Of a stretch of DNA of 18,333 nucleotides, positions 1 through 5,854 are shown in pieces. Origin of the DNA: Scatosoma sp045644545 (GTDB taxonomy: Bacteria; Bacillota; Clostridia; Christensenellales; Borkfalkiaceae); contig JAZRHC010000015.1 in the NCBI GenBank assembly GCA_045644545.1, positions 1 through 18,333 of the forward strand, in the 5' to 3' direction. A program made the translations under genes and the position numbers. The stretch's first letter is position 1, and every line of letters begins with the position of its first letter. The notes below the pieces were generated by a model, which saw only the letters and a program-made list of their open reading frames with translations, had not been told where the DNA came from and made no database searches.

Positions 1-117
1 GGGGCAGAATTGCAATGCCCGTGCTACTTTCGTTATGTTTTGCTTGATACGGTTTGCCACGATTCCACGTGTCTTAACCGAAGTGTCTATGATATAGTAA
101 ATATTTGTTGTTTTCAT
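1..117 (-). CDS. Partial unknown protein, N-terminal 39 residues
   Basis: The frame reads from ATG at 117 leftward off the window edge, 39 codons without a stop. An AGGAG ribosome binding site lies seven to eight bases upstream, which supports it as a real start. The visible residues begin MKTTNIYYIIDTSVKTRG. The pattern of short beta strand, then IIDTS, then a basic amphipathic helix recalls the first strand and MIDAS loop of von Willebrand A domains. The expected DxSxS is not intact (DTSVK), so this is only a guess. It lies on the far side of the direct repeats, so it may belong to a neighbouring mobile element. Confidence 0.6.
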   Translation of the reverse strand, partial: MKTTNIYYIIDTSVKTRGIVANRIKQNITKVARALQFCP

Positions 118-150
118 TGTTGATTCTCCTTGTTTTTGTGAAATAGAAAA

Positions 151-176
151 CGCCCGCGGTCAACTAACCGTGAGCG
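151..176. terminator. Imperfect GC-rich hairpin, possible terminator or attenuator
   Basis: CGCCCGCGGT (151-160) pairs with ACCGTGAGCG (167-176) with one mismatch and one G-T pair around a 6-base loop. On the plus strand a T-rich tract follows four bases later. On the minus strand the hairpin sits 34 bases upstream of the partial gene start and is followed by only TTTTC. Direction and function are uncertain. Confidence 0.35.
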
Positions 177-320
177 CGTGATTTTTTGTGATTTTTTGAA
201 GAAGGCGGTGTTCCTGTCCCACCCACCCCCTAAGCGATTTTTTATGGAAATCTAACCCTGTTTTGCCCGTTCGGCCATCCCCCTTTCGGGGGCAGTCCTT
301 GCTTGTCTATCCTGTTTTAA

Positions 321-347
321 TCGGGGAAAGTGGGGAAGGTGGGGATT
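321..347 (-). repeat. 9-bp iteron triad 1 (inverted orientation)
   Basis: Three abutting 9-mers, tcggggaaa, gtggggaag and gtggggatt. On the minus strand these read as variants of YTTCCCCRM. The orientation is opposite to the two triads at 364-390 and 443-469. Confidence 0.7.
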
Positions 348-363
348 TGACTTTTTGATAGGG

Positions 364-390
364 CTTCCCCGATTTCCCCGACTTCCCCGA
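364..390 (+). repeat. 9-bp iteron triad 2
   Basis: Three perfectly abutting units: cttccccga, tttccccga, cttccccga. This is the best conserved triad and defines the consensus YTTCCCCGA. Confidence 0.75.
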
Positions 391-442
391 TTGTTTTCGG
401 ATAGGTAGGCATAAAACCTTGAACTTTTAGGTTTAGAGTGGA

Positions 443-469
443 TTTTCCCGTCTTCCCCGATTTCCCCAC
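443..469 (+). repeat. 9-bp iteron triad 3
   Basis: Three abutting units in the same orientation and 9-base register as triad 2: ttttcccgt, cttccccga, tttccccac. The outer two units are degenerate. The 79-bp offset from triad 2 is not a multiple of 3, so a shared repeated-peptide reading frame does not explain both. Confidence 0.7.
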
Positions 470-556
470 TTCTTACGAAATAGGTATCGTTTAGGATAAA
501 ACCCTTAATGTTCAGGGTTGCGATTTTCGCGCAAAGGTGGTATTTATGAGATTTTC

Positions 557-594
557 GCCCGAAACACAGTAAGAAACGCTATCGTGTTTCGGGC
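557..594. repeat. Stem-loop within repeat A (11-bp perfect stem)
   Basis: GCCCGAAACAC (557-567) and GTGTTTCGGGC (584-594) form a perfect 11-bp inverted repeat around a 16-base spacer (568-583). The same stem occurs in copy B at 3187-3224 with one stem mismatch, but there the spacer is in the opposite orientation. Confidence 0.8.
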
Positions 595-625
595 TACTAC
601 TAATCATACAGGGGAAAACGGCGAT

Positions 626-678
626 AAAAAGCAAAACACACTTCCATATACCTTACAAGTCAAGGTCGTGGAAGTGTG
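626..678 (-). terminator. Orphan copy of the tRNA-Gly terminator
   Basis: Duplicate of the tRNA-Gly terminator within repeat A. Reading leftward, the stem CACACTTCCA/TGGAAGTGTG is followed by TTTTGCTTTTT. It has no intact tRNA in front of it, only a 12-base tRNA end. Confidence 0.65.
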
Positions 679-683
679 CTTAG

Positions 684-706
684 TTGGAGCAGGTGAGGTG
701 CTCCAA
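684..706. other. Candidate recombinase core site (8-7-8 inverted repeat)
   Basis: TTGGAGCA (684-691) and TGCTCCAA (699-706) are perfect 8-bp inverted arms around a 7-base spacer GGTGAGG. The left arm plus spacer overlaps the tRNA-Gly 3' end sequence. At the tRNA the right arm is replaced by tRNA T-arm sequence. Paired inverted arms around 6-8 bases are the usual core of a tyrosine recombinase attachment site. The assignment is inferred from this geometry only. Confidence 0.55.
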
Positions 707-750
707 ACCCAGCATACTTCCCACGCCATCAAAATCTATGATTTTACACA

Positions 751-776
751 AAAAACGCCTAAAATTAGGCGTTTTT
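751..776. terminator. Bidirectional intrinsic terminator
   Basis: AAAAACGCCTA and TAGGCGTTTTT form an 11-bp stem around a tight 4-base loop, with A and T tracts on both sides. It lies between the cassette end and the LRR gene and could stop transcription in either direction. Confidence 0.65.
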
Positions 777-904
777 GTATTGCTTTTTATCCTTACTGCA
801 AGCACATATGAGCTTATAATTTCGTACTCACTTCCGTGGGATTGAATGATTGAAAGGATATATCTAAAACCAGAAATGAGTTTTTATTAAATCAGTTTTT
901 CAAC

Positions 905-2479
905 TTAAAAACAAACAGGAATATATTGAAAATCTCTTATCAATACTTTTGCTTCCATTCTTTCATCGCAGGTTATTATTAGCCATATCTTTCCGTATCC
1001 TTCCGCATATAATACATTATCGGGTTGTTCAACTTCATATTCTTCAATATTACTCGCACCCCAAACAATGGATTCTAATTCTAATCCTTCTTTCCAATCC
1101 TTATCCCATTCATCGGATTGAACGGAAGAACATTCAAAACAAACAACAGGGTAATGCGTATATTGATGATGCCACGGTCCTTCCGTTCCTCCCATATCTC
1201 TAAAAGCAAAACCACCTACATAATGGATATTTTCTGGCACTAATACACTAAAATTACAGGCAACAAAAGCACAACGTTCAATAATTTTTACTGTTTCGGG
1301 TAATCTTAACAGACATTCAAAATCTTCCCCCTTTACCATAGGTTTTTCATTGCATTGAAAAAACGCTTCTTGTCCTATTATTTCAATTGTATTATTTAAT
1401 TCAATTTCTCCATTATAGTGTTTAAACGAAGCAACCCCCAAAACTTTAATATTATTTGAGAGAACTATGGTTTCGTCATAATCTGTCCATGTATAATAAC
1501 GAGAGCCGTCTGATCCATGCGCCATACCACACAACTCATCGTCTGTATATTCTCTTGAATATGTCCTTTCGTTTATAGGTTCTCTCTCAAACGCATTGTC
1601 TCCAATTCTATTTACAGGAAGACCATTTATCGTTTCAGGTATAATTATCGAGGGACGAGACCAGCTATACACTTCGTTCTTTTGGATTCTTCCTGTTATT
1701 GTTATACTCCCATCTGATGTTTTATACCATTGCAATCCTTCCTCTGTGCAACCTGAAAAATCCGCATAATCAAAATAGACAACATACCTGCATCTCCTAA
1801 GATTTGTTATAGCATCGCTTTCATCACTTTTTTGATAAATATGAATATCTTTCCCTTCCCCAACAGGTCTTTTTGAGCGAGAAAATATTGTAATCTCTTT
1901 GCTAATTTTATGATAATCTCTAAAATTGTCGCCTTCATCAATGTAGTCAGCTTCTTGGTCTCGTAATGCATGTCTATCAAATTTGGTCAAAGTTGAAGGT
2001 AAGACAACACTTTCCAAATTTTTGCAATCTAATGCACTACAATCTATTTCAAGACACCCCTCAGGGATTTCAATGTGTTTTACTATATCACATCCAACAA
2101 AAGCATTTTCTCCAATCCTTACAATCCCTTTGGGAACAACAACCTTTTCTTCGTTTCCATTATAGCGGATAAGTATATTATTTTTAATGGAAAAATCAGG
2201 AGAAAACCACATTAAATTTTCAAACGCCGCTAAATTTTGCGAAGAATAATTTGATAATGGGCTTACATTTAATGAATCAACTATTCCTTTTTCTATGACG
2301 ATTTGTTTGATATTTTGCAGTTTCATTCTAATAGACGATTTCGCCCGGTCAATTTTTGAGGACAGAATCCGTACCGCTTCTTGCAAACTCATATCACTTT
2401 GAGAAACAATAAAATTTTCGATATAAAACTTGCAACAAGCTTCATCTTCGTAATAAGACCAATCCTTTCTTTTAAACAT
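905..2479 (-). CDS. BspA-type leucine-rich-repeat protein with N-terminal helical domain
   Basis: A 524-residue protein without a signal peptide or membrane segment, so probably cytoplasmic. Residues 1-65 look like a small helical, Myb/HTH-like module (WSYYEDEA near 7-14, then RAKSSIRMKLQNIKQI at 45-60). This kind of segment occurs at the N-terminus of some defence-type nucleases, but that link is from memory. Residues about 99-172 and 275-460 carry LRR_5 (BspA) repeats of the form IGENAF-x-C-x-IEIPEG and IGQEAFFQC-x-LPETVKIIERCAF, separated by a non-repeat insert. LRR_5 domains generally mediate protein binding; the partner here is unknown. It begins 13 bases after the upstream RHH-like gene stops, so the two form an operon. 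The ribosome binding site is modest (AAGGGA). It is the main cargo of the cassette. Confidence 0.8.
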   Translation of the reverse strand: MFKRKDWSYYEDEACCKFYIENFIVSQSDMSLQEAVRILSSKIDRAKSSIRMKLQNIKQIVIEKGIVDSLNVSPLSNYSSQNLAAFENLMWFSPDFSIKNNILIRYNGNEEKVVVPKGIVRIGENAFVGCDIVKHIEIPEGCLEIDCSALDCKNLESVVLPSTLTKFDRHALRDQEADYIDEGDNFRDYHKISKEITIFSRSKRPVGEGKDIHIYQKSDESDAITNLRRCRYVVYFDYADFSGCTEEGLQWYKTSDGSITITGRIQKNEVYSWSRPSIIIPETINGLPVNRIGDNAFEREPINERTYSREYTDDELCGMAHGSDGSRYYTWTDYDETIVLSNNIKVLGVASFKHYNGEIELNNTIEIIGQEAFFQCNEKPMVKGEDFECLLRLPETVKIIERCAFVACNFSVLVPENIHYVGGFAFRDMGGTEGPWHHQYTHYPVVCFECSSVQSDEWDKDWKEGLELESIVWGASNIEEYEVEQPDNVLYAEGYGKIWLIITCDERMEAKVLIRDFQYIPVCF

Positions 2480-2492
2480 TTTTACTTTTCCC

Positions 2493-3014
2493 TTATCTTA
2501 AAAATTCATTTTTATATTGATACAACACGTCTTTTATACTTTCCGCAGGACGAATTTCACACCCAGATAAAACGAAAAACAATCCGTGCGAATTTCCTTT
2601 TTCCGTACACATTGACGCAAAATTATTATCGAAACTCCACGCAGTTTTATCGGGATTATTCTTTAAGAATACTTCCCGCATTAAATCGCGACTTGCCACC
2701 CCGCTAGATTCACACAAAAAGAACGCTTTAACAATTTGCGCCCCAATTTGCCCCTTTCTACTTGTTGCCCACACAGGAATTTTTGCCAGAGCTTTGGATT
2801 TGTATTCTTTCACATTTTTGGGTTCGTCGAGAAAATCACTTTCCAAAGGGGGAGCGCAAGGTTCTGCTCCGTATTCTCTTAATACTCTTGCCGCATACTC
2901 TCTAACAAGACTTTCAAAAACTTCGTTTTTATCCTTATCCGAGAAACAAAGAGCGAGTTCAAAAGCACGTTTGGTTTTTTCCGACACGATAAAAGTAATT
3001 TCTGTGGTTTGCAT
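2493..3014 (-). CDS. Unknown protein with RHH-like N-terminus
   Basis: A 173-residue protein of unknown function. Residues 4-48 follow the ribbon-helix-helix plan: a short strand (EITFIVSEKT), then two helices (KRAFELALCF and KNEVFESLVREYAARVL). This would suit a DNA-binding autoregulator or antitoxin-like domain. Residues about 95-173 form a second, helix-rich region with a small winged-helix-like look (GQIGAQIVKAFFLCES, SRDLMREVFLKN). ATG at 3014 is preceded by GAAGG at suitable spacing and by a consensus promoter at 3056-3084. It is the first gene of the two-gene cassette operon with the LRR protein. Autoregulation is plausible but no operator was identified. Confidence 0.7.
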   Translation of the reverse strand: MQTTEITFIVSEKTKRAFELALCFSDKDKNEVFESLVREYAARVLREYGAEPCAPPLESDFLDEPKNVKEYKSKALAKIPVWATSRKGQIGAQIVKAFFLCESSGVASRDLMREVFLKNNPDKTAWSFDNNFASMCTEKGNSHGLFFVLSGCEIRPAESIKDVLYQYKNEFLR

Positions 3015-3055
3015 TTTGCACCTTCGATAGTTTATTTGCTACTCATAGCTTAGTC

Positions 3056-3084
3056 AGTATAGCACAATTAAAAACATATGTCAA
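3056..3084 (-). promoter_or_regulatory. Promoter of the cassette operon
   Basis: TTGACA (3079-3084), a 17-base spacer and TATACT (3056-3061) on the minus strand, 42 bases before the ATG of the RHH-like gene. This is near-perfect for the housekeeping sigma factor, so the cassette carries its own promoter. Confidence 0.85.
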
Positions 3085-3186
3085 CTATTTTTACTATATT
3101 TCTCTAAATAATTTTCTATATAGTCTATGTTTATACAAAAATGTTTAAGGTTAAGGGTCGCGATTTTTCAAAAAAACGGCATTTTT

Positions 3187-3224
3187 GCCCAAAACACGAT
3201 AGAGTTTCTTAATGTGTTTCGGGC
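3187..3224. repeat. Stem-loop within repeat B, spacer inverted relative to copy A
   Basis: GCCCAAAACAC (3187-3197) and GTGTTTCGGGC (3214-3224) flank a 16-base spacer. The spacer gatagagtttcttaat matches the reverse complement of copy A's spacer at 14 of 16 positions and does not align with it directly. The flanking repeats keep the same orientation, so only the hairpin is flipped. Confidence 0.8.
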
Positions 3225-3255
3225 TATTCCTAATTCCACAGGGGAAAACGGGGAT

Positions 3256-3308
3256 AAAAAGCAAAACACACTTCCATATACCTTACAATTCAAGGTGGTG
3301 GAAGTGTG
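3256..3308 (-). terminator. tRNA-Gly intrinsic terminator
   Basis: Downstream of the tRNA on the minus strand. Outer stem CACACTTCCA/TGGAAGTGTG (3267-3276 with 3299-3308), inner stem ACCTT/AAGGT (3280-3284 with 3292-3296), then TTTTGCTTTTT. Confidence 0.75.
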
Positions 3309-3314
3309 CTTGGT

Positions 3315-3389
3315 TGGAGCAGGTGACGAGAGTCGAACTCGCCGGGAACAGCTTGGGAAGCTGCCGCCATACCGCTAGGCGACACCTGC
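3315..3389 (-). tRNA. tRNA-Gly (anticodon CCC)
   Basis: A 75-base cloverleaf including an encoded CCA end. The acceptor stem is GCAGGTG with CACCTGC and the discriminator is T, as usual for bacterial tRNA-Gly. The anticodon stem GCAGC/GCTGT encloses the loop TTCCCAA, which gives anticodon CCC reading GGG codons. The T-arm is GCGAG-TTCGACT-CTCGT. A perfect promoter lies upstream and an intrinsic terminator downstream. The last 12 bases are duplicated at 685-696, which marks the gene as an integration target. Confidence 0.95.
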
Positions 3390-3407
3390 TTATCTTTAAG
3401 CGCTTTC

Positions 3408-3436
3408 ATTATATCGCTTTTTCAATAAAATGTCAA
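3408..3436 (-). promoter_or_regulatory. tRNA-Gly promoter
   Basis: TTGACA (3431-3436), a 17-base spacer and TATAAT (3408-3413) on the minus strand: a full consensus promoter 18 bases upstream of the tRNA 5' end. Confidence 0.9.
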
Positions 3437-3469
3437 CGCTTTTTTCTTGCCTTTTATAAAAAATTTTCT

Positions 3470-3859
3470 CTACGCCTTCATTCCTCTACATTCAGGGCAA
3501 ATCCCAAAAAATTCCACGCTGAATCTCTCCACCGAGAAGCCGTCTACTTCCTTCGGCACGCCCTTTTCAATCACCGAAAGCGCTTCCGCCTCAATATCCG
3601 CCACCTTCCCGCATTCCCTGCAATGCACGTGATAGTGCGGGTGCGTGTTGTAATCGTAGCGCACGTCGCTCCCCGCCACTTTCAGCTCCAACGCTCGGCT
3701 GCTCGTCGCAAACCCCGAAAGCACGCGAAACACCGTCGCGCGCGAAACCGACGGGTAAATTTCGTGGATATACCCGTACACCTCCGTCGCCGTCGGATGA
3801 TCGAGCGTTTTTAACGCTTCGTAAATAATGGACTTTTGCTTGGTCTGCCGTTCTTGCAT
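3470..3859 (-). CDS. perR: PerR-type Fur-family peroxide-sensing repressor
   Basis: A 129-residue Fur-family metalloregulator with an N-terminal winged helix (residues about 5-60) and a C-terminal dimerisation and metal domain. The structural zinc site is two CxxC pairs, C80/C83 and C121/C124. By comparison with B. subtilis PerR from memory, the five regulatory metal ligands all appear conserved: H21, D69, H75, H77 and D88 (for H37, D85, H91, H93 and D104). That favours PerR over Fur or Zur, so it probably senses peroxide by metal-catalysed histidine oxidation. The start chosen is the ATG at 3859, which has AAGGAG seven bases upstream. An in-frame ATG at 3889 adds ten residues but lies close to the promoter. 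The rubrerythrin at 8052 is a typical regulon member. Confidence 0.85.
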   Translation of the reverse strand: MQERQTKQKSIIYEALKTLDHPTATEVYGYIHEIYPSVSRATVFRVLSGFATSSRALELKVAGSDVRYDYNTHPHYHVHCRECGKVADIEAEALSVIEKGVPKEVDGFSVERFSVEFFGICPECRGMKA

Positions 3860-3882
3860 TTGCCTCTCCTTAATGGGATTGA

Positions 3883-3928
3883 ATATCATTTATAGTTTGA
3901 TTATAGCATACTTTTTTCCGTTCGTCAA
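3883..3928 (-). promoter_or_regulatory. perR promoter with A/T-rich operator-like region
   Basis: TTGACG (3923-3928), a 17-base spacer and TATAAT (3900-3905) on the minus strand. Immediately downstream, about 3883-3905, the repeated TATAATCAAACTATAA has loose Per-box character, consistent with autoregulation. The operator is only suggested by base composition and half-site similarity. Confidence 0.7.
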
Positions 3929-3949
3929 GGGAATTTAAGAAATTTTACA

Positions 3950-3979
3950 AAAAAATCTTGCCCGAAAAAATCGGGCAAG
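3950..3979 (-). terminator. Terminator of the spoIIR-sleB-ypeB operon
   Basis: On the minus strand CTTGCCCGA and TCGGGCAAG form a 9-bp stem (3957-3965 with 3971-3979) around a 5-base loop, followed by a T7 tract. It lies just beyond the ypeB stop codon. Confidence 0.9.
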
Positions 3980-3985
3980 AAGCTT

Positions 3986-5836
3986 TTAGCGAAGGCTTTG
4001 GGTGTTGAGAATACTGATCTCGCTTCCCGTGTTCGCGTCGATATAGATAAGATATCGGCCGTCGCCGTAGGAGCAAAGGAACTCGTACGCCGTGCGTTCG
4101 CCGCCTTTGACCTCGATCACACAGCCGCGCGAATGCTCGACGGTGAGGCTGTCGTGAAGGTTATTTTTCGCTTCGTTTAAACTCAGCTTGGCGCTCGGCT
4201 GTATGCGCTTATGCGAATTGCGGATATATTTGGACGCGTCGAAGCCGGACACCACGCCGCGCTCCTCGCAGACCTTGACCTTGACCATATCGGGATAGTA
4301 AACGAAATCGTCCTCTTCGTAGACGAAGGTAAATTCGGCGGTCGAGCCGCTTTCGTCCATTTTCACGACGGTCATATCGTCGTAGCCGAGTTTTTCCAAG
4401 AAATCCTCCGCGACGTCTTTCGCGTTGTCCGCGTCGAGAATCTGTTTTTTGCAGTCTTTATAATAATCGAATCTGATGAGTCTGCCGTCGAATTCGGACG
4501 CCTGCGCGTAGATCTGCACGCCGTCTTTATCCGTCAAGATAAAGTTATACGCGTCCATACCCTTTGCGAGCGTTTCGCCTGCAAATTCCACCTTTTTGAT
4601 CTGATAATCGGAGAAATACCCTTTGACCTTTTCTTCGGCGGTTTCCGAAGCGATCTTAGTATCCTTTTTCTTTTCGTCGGTGGTCGTTCGGCTCATACCT
4701 GCCCCCGTCGTTTTCCATTCGTTGAAGGACGGAAGCAGTTTCCCGTTTTCGGGCAAAGTGGCGTTTTCGATATTTTCCATCGCGTCGCCGATCTTGTTTT
4801 TCGCGCCTTTGATAAAGTCTTGCAGGTCGTTATCGGTCATTTCTGCGGAAATCTTATCGAGCGTCGTGCGCACCGTGTGGTTGGTTTGATACAGCCCTTC
4901 TAAAATCTCTCTATCGCGCGACGAAAGCTGTTCGCCGTTTCTGATTTTCGCAAGCATTCCTTCCGCCGCCTCTGCGGTGCGGTTGATAAAGCTCGTCAGG
5001 TTGCGGTCGGCTTCCGCGTCCATAGGCAATTTTTCAAGGTCGGCTTCCGCTACGCGCGCCTGCACCAAAAGATCGGTGAGGATTCGGCTCTGTTGCGCGG
5101 GGGTTGCGGAAATTCTCACGCGGTCGAGATCGTCGTCGAGGTTTTCCATCACGCCCACGAACTCGTAGATCGTACCGCGATAGTTCGTTGCCGCGCCGCG
5201 CCTCATTCCCGCCATATCCACCGCGCCGAGCGTGACCACGGTGGTCAGCGCGAGGGTGACTGCGCCCAAGGAGATCACCGCCGCGAGCCAACCGCCGTAC
5301 CCGGGTGCGTGGCGTTTGCGTTCGCCGTTATTTTTCTTAGTCGTTTTGTTTTTATTATTCGCGCGAGCTTTTCTCGCTTCCTTGCGCTTTTGCGCTTGTT
5401 CTTTGCGCTGCTTAGCAAGCGCCTTCCGCTTTTCCAAAGCCTGTTTTCTCTTTTCGGCTTTCGCGGCTTTTTTCTCGGCGGCTTTCTTTTTGCGTTCGGC
5501 TTTCGCCGCTTCCGCTTTCTTGCGGCGGGCTTCCTTTTCCGCCTTACGCTTTTCCGCCTTTTCCGCTTGTGCCTTCTTTTTCGCAAGCGCGAGCTCTACC
5601 CGCTTTTTCGCACGTTCGCTTTCCTTTTTGGCAAGCGCTTCGGTGCGTTCCACCTGCGCGTTCGTAAGCGTTTTTTGCGCGGATTTCTTCGCGGTCTGCC
5701 CCGACGTTTTTTTCGCCGTCGTCTTTTTCACGGTCTGCGTTTTATTTTCGCCCGACTGCGTAGTTTTCTTTTCGATGGTTTCTACTTTTTCCGCGCCCGA
5801 AGAAAGGTTTGTCGCGATTTCGGTATTCTTTTTCAT
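3986..5836 (-). CDS. ypeB: YpeB-like germination protein with a long Lys/Ala-rich N-terminal extension
   Basis: A 616-residue protein. Residues 181-206 form one membrane segment (GGWLAAVISLGAVTLALTTV). After it comes the YpeB body: helical N-domain about 215-360 and PepSY-type repeats about 400-616 ending in YLIYIDANTGSEISIL. YpeB stabilises and localises the cortex-lytic enzyme SleB in the spore, and the order sleB-ypeB matches the known pair. The oddity is residues 1-175, a highly basic Lys/Ala/Glu/Arg heptad-like stretch with no counterpart in typical YpeB proteins of about 450 residues. It is predicted to lie on the cytoplasmic (spore core) side of the membrane and could bind nucleic acid. 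Ribosome binding site AAGGGGG; 18 bases separate it from sleB. Confidence 0.85.
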   Translation of the reverse strand: MKKNTEIATNLSSGAEKVETIEKKTTQSGENKTQTVKKTTAKKTSGQTAKKSAQKTLTNAQVERTEALAKKESERAKKRVELALAKKKAQAEKAEKRKAEKEARRKKAEAAKAERKKKAAEKKAAKAEKRKQALEKRKALAKQRKEQAQKRKEARKARANNKNKTTKKNNGERKRHAPGYGGWLAAVISLGAVTLALTTVVTLGAVDMAGMRRGAATNYRGTIYEFVGVMENLDDDLDRVRISATPAQQSRILTDLLVQARVAEADLEKLPMDAEADRNLTSFINRTAEAAEGMLAKIRNGEQLSSRDREILEGLYQTNHTVRTTLDKISAEMTDNDLQDFIKGAKNKIGDAMENIENATLPENGKLLPSFNEWKTTGAGMSRTTTDEKKKDTKIASETAEEKVKGYFSDYQIKKVEFAGETLAKGMDAYNFILTDKDGVQIYAQASEFDGRLIRFDYYKDCKKQILDADNAKDVAEDFLEKLGYDDMTVVKMDESGSTAEFTFVYEEDDFVYYPDMVKVKVCEERGVVSGFDASKYIRNSHKRIQPSAKLSLNEAKNNLHDSLTVEHSRGCVIEVKGGERTAYEFLCSYGDGRYLIYIDANTGSEISILNTQSLR

Positions 5837-5854
5837 ACTCTTTCCCCCTTACCC

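Larger units (their letters stand above)
177..510. other. Gene-free stretch, no coding capacity seen
   Basis: About 330 bases with no convincing open frame or ribosome binding site on either strand. It contains a small CCCCC-TTTC-GGGGG hairpin near 278-292 and three clusters of 9-bp iterons (listed separately). It is probably a control or attachment region of a mobile element rather than decayed coding sequence. Confidence 0.5.
511..696. repeat. Direct repeat copy A: attachment-site-like duplication of the tRNA-Gly end
   Basis: Copy A of a long direct repeat; copy B is at 3151-3326. The last 88 bases (609-696 versus 3239-3326, offset exactly 2,630) differ at four positions. Identity falls leftward and a roughly 10-base indel intervenes. 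The shared segment ends with the last 12 bases of tRNA-Gly (TGGAGCAGGTGA, 685-696) and includes the tRNA terminator hairpin and a further hairpin. This is the structure expected where an element has integrated at a tRNA 3' end. Confidence 0.8.
697..3326. mobile_element. 2.63-kb tRNA-Gly-associated integrated cassette lacking a recombinase
   Basis: The unit is defined by the 2,630-bp offset between the two direct repeats ending in the tRNA-Gly 3' tail. It contains a single minus-strand operon of two genes with its own consensus promoter, and no integrase, relaxase or replication gene. It could be a cargo cassette mobilised in trans, a deletion remnant of a larger element, or one unit of a tandem array continuing to the left of the window. 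The boundaries are inferred from the repeats. Confidence 0.6.
3151..3326. repeat. Direct repeat copy B, at the tRNA-Gly junction
   Basis: Copy B of the repeat at 511-696. It runs into the tRNA-Gly 3' end (TGGAGCAGGTGA, 3315-3326) and supplies the functional terminator of that tRNA. If the unit between the repeats was inserted, this copy came with it and restored the tRNA 3' end. Confidence 0.8.

Noticed and set aside
820..860. Segment CGTGGGATTGAATGATTGAAAG resembling the 3' end of a type I CRISPR repeat
   Set aside because: It is a single copy with no spacer-repeat periodicity and no cas genes nearby.
1..3326. Integrase, transposase or relaxase gene in the accessory region
   Set aside because: No frame on either strand shows tyrosine or serine recombinase, DDE or relaxase motifs; only the repeats indicate mobility.
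3127..3378. Plus-strand open frame ending in GAGDESRTRREQ
   Set aside because: It is the translation of the reverse strand of tRNA-Gly plus its terminator, a well-known artefact. The similar frame at 518-811 reads through the duplicated copy.
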